A stretch of 64,000 bases of DNA. Source: Platanthera guangdongensis (taxonomy: Eukaryota > Streptophyta > Magnoliopsida > Asparagales > Orchidaceae). The notes beneath the pieces were generated by a model. That model was not told where the DNA came from, searched no databases, and was given only the letters and a program-made list of their open reading frames with translations. Position 1 is the stretch's first letter, and the number at the start of each line of letters is the position of its first letter. The translations under genes and the position numbers were made by a program. Location: contig CM077166.1 of NCBI GenBank assembly GCA_039583875.1, forward strand, positions 77,974,564-78,038,563, given 5' to 3'. This document shows, piece after piece, positions 56,362 to 64,000 of the stretch.

Positions 56362-57979
56362 TGTTGGGTCCATTAATCTCAATGATCCTGATTTGTAAGA
56401 AGTCAAACAAGTCAATGATATAAATCAAGTTGTATTTGATATGATTGCAAGTTAATGTATGCATGTTAGTCATTGTTACAATGATATGACAGGTGGACAT
56501 AAAGAAGTTAGTTGGATAGGCAAGAAATTGCCGAAGTCCACAGGCGTTGAGTGGAGTAAGCCCACTCAACGCCATATGACTTAAGGAAGGAAGCTGGATG
56601 AAGAAATGCAGCTAAGTCCACAGACGTTGAGTGAAGACAGTTCACTCAACACCATTGCACAAAAAGCGCTGAATAAAGCCGGGTCTGTCAAAGCCTAAGC
56701 AGTGGAAGCCAAAAAAATAGCTAAGTCCACAAACATTGAGTTATGTTAACTCTCTCAACGCCATGCAGCATAATTTGTTGAGTATTGCAGCCTAAGTCAA
56801 AGTCACAGTATTTCTGTCAAAAAAAATAAGCTAAGTTCAAAAGCGTTGAGGGAAACCAATTCACTCAACGCCATACTGATTCTGTCAACGCCATAGAAGA
56901 TAGACTGGAAAATTCATCTAAGTCCATAGGCGTTGAGTGAAGCCAGTTCACTCAACGCCAGATGACAGAAAGCTTTGAGTCAAGCTCTAGCAGTCAAAGC
57001 CAAGGGGAAAGAGTGAAACAGAAAAATGGTTAAGTACAAAAGCATTGATGAAGCTACACTCAACGCTCTCAACGCCATGCAATGGAGCAGTTGCAACCAA
57101 GTACAAAAGTGTTGAGTGTTGAAGCTACACTCAACACTCTCAACGCCAAAGGGAGAAAGCGTTGAGTGTAGTCAACACACTCAACGCCTTCATGCAGAGC
57201 AACATTTTTCTAAGTCCAGGATCGTTGAGTATAGTCAACACACTCAACGCCTTCATGCAGAGCAGAATTTTTCTAAGTTCAGAATTGTTGAGTGAAACCA
57301 GTTCACTCAACGCTCTCAACGTCAAGGATGCAGAAAGGGCTGAAGATCAAGCTAAGACAAAAACGTTGAGTGAAGCTTATACACTCAACGCTCTCAACGC
57401 CTGAACAAGCTGAGAAGTTGACTAAGTTAAAAAACATTGAGTGGAGCTTACTCACTCAACGCCTAGCAGAGCTGAATATTTTCTAAGTCCAGATTCATTG
57501 AGTAATGCTTGTTCACTCAACGCACTCAACGTCTGAGTACTTGTCTGAAATTTTCTAAGTCCAGAATGACTGATGTCAGCAAAGTTAACAAAAAGCCAGC
57601 AAAGTTCAAAATGACTAAGGAAGAGCTGTAATCCATTACTAACGGCGCCATCAGTCTCATTATGTAAAACTAAGGATATAGTCAGCCGATTAAGCAGCGA
57701 CATGTGTCAATCATCTCGTTGGATGACAAGATTATAAATAGAGGATGCGATCTGGATCAAATTAACATTCTGACAAATCAATTCATTTCGCAAAAAAGAA
57801 GAGCGAGAGTTCGTCTTCTTCCCCCTCGCCATTGTTGCAGAGGCAAGAACTTCAATTCGACAAATCTGAAGAGTCTCTGAGTTAGCTGCTGCAATCAACA
57901 TCTGCTACAACAAGATCAGAGGATTACTGTAAGGAAGAAGAATCAGTCCATGCAAGCCCTAGCTGAAGTTGCTTCCTAA
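56362..57979 (+). repeat. Element E 3' LTR, truncated
   Basis: It starts TGTTGGGTCC and follows the 5' LTR through the GCGTTGAGTG/CACTCAACGC array and the TATA box (57733). It stops matching after GCTTCCTAA at about 57979, where the 5' copy goes on for another 870 bp. The foldback repeat begins just after the break. Divergence from the 5' LTR is clearly higher than for A, B or C by eye, so E is old. Confidence 0.9.
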
Positions 57980-57984
57980 GTTAT

Positions 57985-58858
57985 CAAAGGCGCAAGGCGC
58001 ACCGAGGCGCAAAGGGCCCGTGTAGCGTAGGCGCAAAGGACTCCTGGAGCCTAGGCGCAAGGCGCAGGTGCGCGCCTGAGGCACGTGAGGCGCAAAATTG
58101 GGGGAAAAAAGAAATTGAGTGAATTGGGAGCCCAATTCGCTGAAATTGTGCGAATTGGGCGCCCAATTTGCTGAAATTGTGCGAATTGGGCGCCCAATTC
58201 CCTGAAATTGAGCGAAATCGCGGAATTTCAGCGAATTGGACGCCCAATTTGAGGAATTTCAGCGAATAGGGCGCCCAATTCGCTCAATTTCAGCGAATAG
58301 GGCGCCCAGTTCGCTCAATTTCAGCGAATAGGGCGCCCAGTTCGCTCAATTTCAGCGAATAGGGCGCCCAGTTCGCTCAATTTCAGCGAATAGGGCGCCC
58401 AGTTCGCTCAATTTCAGCGAATAGGGCGCCCAGTTCGCTCAATTTCCGCGAATAGGGCGCCCAGTTCGCTCAATTTCCGCGAATAGGGCGCCCAGTTCGC
58501 TCAATTTCCGCGAATAGGGCGCCCAGTTCGCTCAATTTCCGCGAATAGGGCGCCCAGTTCGCTCAATTTCCGCGAATAGGGCGCCCAGTTCGCTCAATTT
58601 CCGCGAATAGGGCGCCCAATTCGCTCAATTTCAGCGAATAGGGCGCCCAATTCGCTCAATTTCAGCGAATTGGGCGCCCAATACGCTCAATTTCAGCGAA
58701 TTGAGCGCCCAATACGCTCAATTTCAGCGAATTGGGCGCCCACGTGCGCCTAGGGGGTGCCTCGGGTGCGTCTAAGATCATGTTTTTGCCCATATCATTT
58801 TTTTTTAAAAAATACCTTGAAAGGCCTGGGTGCGCCTTTGGCGCGCCTGGGAGCCTGT
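57985..58858. repeat. Foldback-like element with GGCGC-rich inverted ends
   Basis: The left end (AAAGGCGCAAGGCGCACC) and the right end (GGGTGCGCCTTTGGCGCGCC) are inverted relatives. Everything between is palindromic: units centred on GGGCGCCC flanked by AATT(G/C) and GCGAA. No coding capacity and no clear target duplication was found. It lies exactly at the truncation point of the E LTR and next to the resumed F sequence. Confidence 0.65.
58260..58745. repeat. 31-bp minisatellite, 16 units
   Basis: Sixteen nearly identical 31-bp units, each with GGGCGCCCA(G/A)TTCGCTC and AATTTC(A/C)GCGAATA, run from about 58260. Units in the middle share CCGCG and those at both ends CAGCG, so the array grew in blocks. 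Each unit contains a near-perfect palindrome centred on GGGCGCCC. Confidence 0.92.
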
Positions 58859-58879
58859 AAGTGTATTTTCGTCAGGCAG

Positions 58880-60890
58880 TCCCTGACTCAAAAAGGTCAT
58901 CAATGTTACTACCATCTTTTCAAATGACAGTATGTTTCGACTGATGTCACCTTCTTTGGGTCCAATTCTTTTTTTCTACCAACTCTATGTCTGCCACGTA
59001 AGAGGATACTCCTACATCTTCCTCTTTTCCCGTTGTCCATTCTCCTCCACTGGATAGTCCACCCGACCCCTTTCTATTCCATCGTCACCTTCTCTTTCCC
59101 CTTCTCCTAGTCCTCTCATTCATCCAGCTACTTCAGGAATCTCATTGCCAGTTCTCAGACAAATTTGTTCGTCGGAAGAATCTGACAATGATGATATTTC
59201 AGACCTTGATATTCCCATAGTTCTCCTCAAAGGGGTCCGTTCATATACTCAACATTCTATTAATGATGTAGTGTCGTATGCAATTTAGTTCTTCTTGCAG
59301 GTACTTTGCTCTAGCTATCTCAACACCTGTCACTCTGGTTACTTATCATGAAGCTGTTGCCTTACCATACTAGGAAGTTCTATGAATGAGGTTATGTTGA
59401 CTTTGACATGTAGGGTTTCTTGGACTGTTGTCTACTTGTCCATACTCCCGGAGCTGATGTTGTTGGTTGCCCTTAGTTATTCATCACCATGTATCATCCT
59501 AATGACACATACAAGACCCATTTGGTTGCAAAAGGATTCACATAGATTTATAATGTTGATTTCTTCGAAACCATCTCTCTATTTGCCCACATCAATAATA
59601 TCAGAGTTCTCTTCTCTGTGGCTGTTAACAATGACTGATAAATGTATCAATTGGATGTCAAGGACGTCTTCCTCCATGGTGACTTGCATGAAGAAGTGTA
59701 CATGCATCAAGCCATCAACCTCCTGCTTATGTTGCTCAGGGGGAGCCTCAAATATGCAAGCTGAGGAAGACTATTTATGACCTCAATCAAAGTCCTCGTG
59801 CCTGATTTGACAAGTTTAGTGAGGTCATCTCCACCATTGATTTTTCCAGAAGCTTTGCGGACCACACTCTTTTTTATACGGAACTCCACTTACTGGTTTT
59901 TCTTACAGTGTATGTTGATGACATTCTTCTTACCGGAGATGATTCATTGGGTATATCAATGACAAAGAAACATCTGCATGACAACTTTGTAACCAAAGAC
60001 ATGGGTTTTCTTAAATACTTCTTGGGCATCAAGATTGCAAGAAGTCAATTCTCTTCTTGCTTAACACACGTATGCATTCGATCTTCTTAGTGAAATTGAT
60101 CTTTTGTTGCAAACCCTGCTCGCTGCCCTATGACTGGAAGAGATGACAAACTTTGGAGTGAGATGTCTCATATCCTTCCAAATGCTACTCAATATAGACG
60201 ATTAGTTAGTAAACTCATTTACCTTACTGTAGCAAGTCCAGACGTTTGTTATGTTGTTGGGAAGGTGATTCCATGCAAGCACACAAAGAGTGCCATCATC
60301 AGACACCATTAAAAATATTGAAATATGTTGAAGGGTTTTTGGGCAAAGGCCTATTATTTCAAAAGAACGACCATCTGCGGATAAAATCGTATTCTTATGC
60401 CGGCCACGCAAATGATAAGGGAGATCGAAAGTTCACCTCAAGGTTTTACATGTTCGTAAGTGGCAATCTTGTCACCTAAAAAAGAAAAAAAAAACAGTTG
60501 TATCCAGGTCAAGTGTCGAAGCTGAGTATAGAAGTGTGACTCAAACCGTGTGTGAGTTAACGTGGTTGCGAGCACTTCTGAAGAACTTAGGAGAAGTCTA
60601 CGATCATCTTCTACCCATGTTTTGTTACAACAAAACAACTTTATATATGTGTGTGTATGTGTTTGTGTGTATGTGTTTGTGTGTATGTGTGTGTGTCGAA
60701 GAACTCAATTTTCCATGAAAGAATAAAGCATATCAAAGTCGGCTGTCACTTCACTAGAGAGGAGGTTTTAAAGAAGTAGATTTGCACTTTGTTTGTCTCA
60801 TCCAATAAAGAATTTTATTAATATATTTACAAAATTAGTCTCTTCATCCATTTAGATATTTTTGTCAAGCAAAGAAGGATGGACACACAC
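58880..60890 (+). pseudogene. pol: Element F pol, right of E (integrase C-terminus, RT, RNase H)
   Basis: It resumes with LTQKGHQCYY-like and QYVSTDVTFF integrase-end motifs, a Ser/Pro-rich linker, then RT pieces (HLVAKGFT, QLDVKDVFLHGDLHEEVYM, a YVDDILLTGDD box at about 59908-59940, KDMGFLKYFLGIKI) and RNase H pieces (GLLFQKNDHLRIKSYS, NDKGDRKFTS). Stops and shifts occur every 50-150 bp. The RNase H part is interrupted by a GTGTATGTGTTT microsatellite near 60645-60692. It is the same lineage as element D by motif wording. Confidence 0.85.
60645..60692 (+). repeat. TGTGTATGTGTTTG microsatellite inside F RNase H
   Basis: About 48 bp of TGTG/TATG-type simple repeat replaces roughly ten RNase H codons that element D has at the same place; coding-like sequence resumes directly after it. 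Confidence 0.8.
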
Positions 60891-60892
60891 CC

Positions 60893-61330
60893 TTATACTT
60901 TTGAAGTAGCAATCACCCTATGTTGCTACTCTTGAAGTTTGGGTGGACACCCTTGGTGTCACCGCCTAATGTTGCTGGCCACTGGAGACTTGGCAGACAC
61001 CCTTGGTATAACCGCACAATGTTGTTGACCACTGGAGTCCAAGACGACACCCTTGGTATAATCTCCTGGTGTTGTTGACCTCTGGATTCCAGGAGAACAC
61101 TCATGGTGTAACTACCCGGAGTAATTGTTATTGGCTTATGTTTGAGTTATCTAGTATAGTTCGAGAGGATACCATTGGCGTGCCTGTCAAATATGATTCT
61201 TTTTTATTCAGTCCCACATTATCAATTGTATATTCGTTCACCTTCTATGTTTTATATAAAAAGGGTTCTCTCATGTAACTTTCAGATTTTTTTTTTGGAA
61301 ATAAATTTGAGTTACTTCCAAACTCTCACC
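60893..61330 (+). repeat. Probable element F 3' LTR with about 50-bp tandem repeats
   Basis: Four units of about 50-55 bp containing ACACCCTTGGT, then (A/G)TGTTGTTGACC and CTGGA(G/T), lie at about 60930-61115. They are followed by AGTCCCACATTAT, a TTTTATATAAAA box (61250) and a T-rich tail, in the order of the element D LTR. No matching 5' LTR was recognised near 44600, so the boundaries are uncertain. Confidence 0.5.
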
Positions 61331-61499
61331 AAATTCATATAAATGAGAAATATCTAAAGCACGTATGAAAATACCCTCTTGTTTATAGATAAGTGGTGCA
61401 ACCAGTGTCGCATCACATGTATTTTTATTTCACGCATTTTTATTTTAGTATTTGTAGCGCATGTATTAGCGCACACGTATTTTTATTTCATGCACTCGT

Positions 61500-63083
61500 A
61501 TTGGACAATGAATTGAATTTGGAAGAGTTAAGTATATCAGAGAAATATAAAAACATAATGTTTTATCATAAAATTAAAGTATCAGATGTAAAAGATGCTT
61601 TAAATAAGATGAAAAATGAAAAGACGGTGGGGCCAAATGATATACCCATCGAAATATGAACATGTCTAGGAAATGAAGGAATTTTGTGGCTTACATTTTT
61701 TTCAATAAGATGCTAAGGTCAAAGAGGATGCCAGACCAATGGAGAAAAAATATCTTGGTACCTTTGTATAAGAATAGAACGATATACAAAATTATGTTAA
61801 TTACAGAGGAATTAAATTGTTGAGTCATACCATGAAACTATGAGAACGAGTAATAGAAAGAAGATTAAGACGAGTGATTAATATCTCGGAGAATCAATTT
61901 GGATTCATGCCAGGGAAGCTATACATCTCTTGAAGAGACTCATTGACAACTATCGAGAAAGAAAACAAGATTTGCATATGTTGTTTATTGATCTTGTAGA
62001 GGCTTATGATAGAGTTCCAAGAGAGATCTTATAGAGAGTTACAAAAGAAAGATGTAAATATATCATATATTGACACAATCAAAGATATATATACAAATTC
62101 AGTGACAAAGGTAAGGACTAAGGACATCTGGAGGATTAACACATGAATTCCCTATCACTGTTGGCTTATATCAAGATTCAGTTTTAAGCCCTTATTTCTT
62201 TACCCTTATCTTAGATGAGCTCACCAGACATATCCAACAAGCAATACCTTGGTGTTTATTGTTTGCGGATGATATCGTTTTGGTTGATGAGACGCACGAG
62301 GGTGTAAACACAAAACTTGAATCTTGACGAGATACTTTAGAAAAGAAGGGTTTTAGGTTGAGCAGGGCAAAGATGGAGTATATGGAGCTTATATTTAGCA
62401 GTACAAGAATGACAAATGACTTCGTTCTTAAGTTGGGTGATCAAGATATTTTCCATAGCGAGTGTTTTAAATATCTTGGATCGATAGTTCAAAGAGGCGG
62501 AGGTACTGATAAAGATGTGACACATAGAATCCAAGCGCATTGGTTGAAGTGGAGAGGCGCGTCAGGGATCTTATGTGATCGTAAAGTACCACTAAAACTT
62601 AAGGGCAAGTTTTACCGTACTGCAATTAGACCCGCGATGCTCTATGGTTCTGAGTGTTGGGCAGTGAATTGTGTACATGAGCAAAAAATGGCAGCTGTGA
62701 AGATGAGAATGCTTAGGTGGATATGTGGACACACAAGATTGGATAAAATTAGGAATGAAAGTATTAGGGATAAGACAGGCGTAGCACCAATTGCAGAGAA
62801 GATGCAAGAAGCTTGTTTAAGATGGTTTGGACACGTTCAAAGGAGACCATTAGAGGCACTTGTTAGGCGTTGTGAGAGTCTAGTTACTAAGCATGTTAAA
62901 CGAGGGTGGGGTAGACCAATAAAGACTTGGAATGGCACTGTAAGGAAAGACTTGATGTACTTAGGCATTAGTGAGATTATGACAAATGATAGGGCACAAT
63001 GGCGACAAAAGATCCATATAGCCGACCCCACTATAGTGGGAGAAAGGCTCGAGTGTTGTTGTTGCACTTGTATAGCTTATTGA
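61500..63083 (+). pseudogene. RTE-like LINE reverse transcriptase remnant
   Basis: Pieces of a non-LTR reverse transcriptase occur in order: KIKVSDVKDALNKMKNEKTV, GPNDIPIEIW, WLTFFFNKML, NYRGIKLLSHTMKLWERVIE, an FIDLVEAYDRVPREIL block and an FADDIVL catalytic box at about 62265-62285. An open C-terminal stretch (62358-63083, 241 codons) follows with FKYLGSIVQ, AIRPAMLYGSECW, MRMLRWICGHTR and RRGRP-like tail motifs. Stops and shifts precede 62330. The endonuclease domain is absent, as expected for a 5'-truncated LINE copy. RTE assignment is by motif memory. Confidence 0.8.
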
Positions 63084-63443
63084 GGTGATCATCCAATAAG
63101 TCCCTAAATAAGAAGATCCGTCAAATTAGGGGATATGTTAATTAACACAAGCATTCTCAATTTTTAAAATCAGATAAACAAAGATTTTATTTAATTAAAA
63201 GTATAAAATAAAAATTTCATTCAATCCCACCCTTGTTGATAGGATAGGCAAAATAAGAATGATATTAAATCATTTTTATCTATATATATCATTTGTCATT
63301 TTTTCCCTATTTAGTGTAATGCCTAAAATAAAAAAAAATAATTTTATAAAACCCTTCTCTCTTCTTCCCGTAAAAAGGGAGCTGGGAAATATTAAGATAG
63401 AGATCTGTTCTCGGTTCCCGGTCATCCAACCTAGTGCCCAACA
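63084..63443. other. AT-rich intergenic stretch
   Basis: No gene or repeat was recognised. Its GC content rises sharply after about 63400. Confidence 0.5.
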
Positions 63444-63731
63444 ATGCCGCGCCTCCTCTTTCCCAATCCTCGTCGCCGGTCCAACTCCAGCCGGGCGCCA
63501 CCTGTACTGCCAGACGACGACGCCGTCCTCGGAACTATAGGCGTCCGGTTCTTCTGTGTCAAACCCGCTGCGTGGCCTCCCTCTGACGTCTATGAGTATC
63601 GCCGACGCCACCTCTTCGAAGGTCGCCGACTCCTCCCCTTCCAGCCGCCAGATCTTGCTGCCCCGTCCGCTAGTAATGTCGACATCGACTTCTCTTTTCC
63701 GTTACCAGCAAGCAGGGCCGTAACCTGTTAA
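63444..63731 (+). CDS. Hypothetical GC-rich ORF, possible first exon
   Basis: Ninety-five codons open at 63444, in sequence much GC-richer than its surroundings and rich in Pro, Arg and Asp (PDDDAVLGTIGVRFFCVKP, PFQPPDLAAPSA). No family was recognised. An overlapping frame on the other strand is equally long, so coding is not proven. GC-richness and position fit the 5' exon of a host gene extending beyond 64000. The last 270 bp (63732-64000) show no clear exon. Confidence 0.3.
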   Translation: MPRLLFPNPRRRSNSSRAPPVLPDDDAVLGTIGVRFFCVKPAAWPPSDVYEYRRRHLFEGRRLLPFQPPDLAAPSASNVDIDFSFPLPASRAVTC

Positions 63732-64000
63732 TAACGCCATCTCCTCCCGCGATAAGGACCCGAAAGGACCTTGCCAAGATCGTCCAACCCGCCAGGGTCT
63801 GATTCCTCCATTCCCCTAACATAAGAGGACATCTGAGCCTGTTATTTTTGGCCCAGGTATATTTCCTGAACCGACAAGCTCCTTTGAGATTAGGCTAACT
63901 ATACTGTTTATTTATTTGATCTTCAAAATCAGAGTATGCCTGCTCTTAATCAACATTAAACCTGTTTGTCGTTAATTTCTTATCCGCTGCCCCCTCCGCT

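Larger units (their letters stand above)
45088..57979 (+). mobile_element. Element E: decayed Sirevirus-like copia carrying two hAT MITEs
   Basis: Order: 5' LTR (45088-47561), PBS, gag, pol, a cluster of PPT-like motifs, then a 3' LTR starting at 56362 and cut off at about 57979. The LTR again begins TGTTG(A/G)G and ends CTTTCA. Gag and pol are homologous to A and C but carry many stops, frameshifts and an RT deletion. Two hAT-type MITEs (48360-49045, 52209-53205) and a 910-bp tandem duplication add length. No aORF is found after pol. The target duplication cannot be tested because the 3' end is lost. Confidence 0.9.
44605..61330 (+). mobile_element. Element F: old degenerate Ty1/copia, split by element E
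   Basis: The left part has a PBS-like TTGTATCAGAGC (44605-44616), a gag-like start ATGGCTAATAG (44880) and then an integrase fragment, so most of gag, protease and the front of integrase are deleted. The right part, beyond E, resumes at the integrase C-terminus (58880) and runs through RT and RNase H to about 60890. A region at 61190-61330 resembles the D LTR in order (AGTCCCACAT, TATATAA-like box, pyrimidine-rich tail). The pol sequence is closest to element D. About 140 bp are missing across the E insertion. Many stops and shifts make it the oldest copia here. Confidence 0.75.

Noticed and set aside
57984..58247. 87-codon minus-strand frame over the foldback repeat
   Set aside because: It is repeat translation with no conserved domain; unit boundaries, not codons, explain the pattern.
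63276..63611. 111-codon minus-strand frame opposite the GC-rich ORF
   Set aside because: It is a shadow of the GC-rich region with no recognised domain; the plus frame is kept only as a weak candidate.

Overview
This window is angiosperm nuclear DNA, almost all of it nested transposable elements. The evidence is Ty1/copia LTR retrotransposons with tRNA-Met primer sites (TGGTATCAGAGC or close variants), an HD2-type histone deacetylase gene (a plant-only family), a captured NCED fragment, hAT-type MITEs, a Helitron and an RTE-like LINE. I cannot name the species. No rRNA or tRNA gene and no CRISPR was seen.

Left part, 1-42132 (outermost to innermost). A minus-strand Helitron (37642-42132 here, continuing past the left edge) holds element C, a minus-strand Sirevirus-like copia (1-37641; its 3' LTR runs off the left edge). 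C's extra ORF downstream of pol (aORF) was hit twice: by D, a gag-less plus-strand copia (2609-7076, TSD ACTCT), and by B, a minus-strand Sirevirus-like element with gag and aORF but no pol (7135-28814, TSD CCAGG). B's aORF was then hit by A, a plus-strand element with gag, pol and a 948-codon uninterrupted aORF (10172-23337, TSD AAGTA). By-eye LTR differences (A below 1%, B about 2.5%, C about 3% over a short stretch, D about 4%) broadly agree with this nesting.

Middle, 42133-44600. The 5' part of an HD2 histone deacetylase gene (five exons visible) starts about 190 bp from the Helitron end. Its third intron has AT-AC, U12-type ends. The acidic and zinc-finger exons are not visible.

Right part, 44605-64000. 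An old degenerate copia F is split by E, a decayed Sirevirus-like element (45088-57979). E carries two hAT-type MITEs with 8-bp duplications; one of them contains a piece of an NCED-like carotenoid cleavage dioxygenase gene. E also has a 910-bp tandem duplication and a truncated 3' LTR abutting a palindromic foldback repeat. F ends near 61330, followed by an RTE-like LINE remnant and a GC-rich stretch that may start another gene.

The most interesting theme is regulatory. A and C carry arrays of the CpG-centred palindrome GTGTCGACAC, spaced about 20 bp, in the LTR. A second array ending in a TATAAATAGG box lies just upstream of the aORF. The aORF therefore seems to have its own LTR-like promoter, and in A it encodes a protein with a classical nuclear localisation signal and no visible membrane segment. 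B, E and D have the same LTR design with different palindromes.
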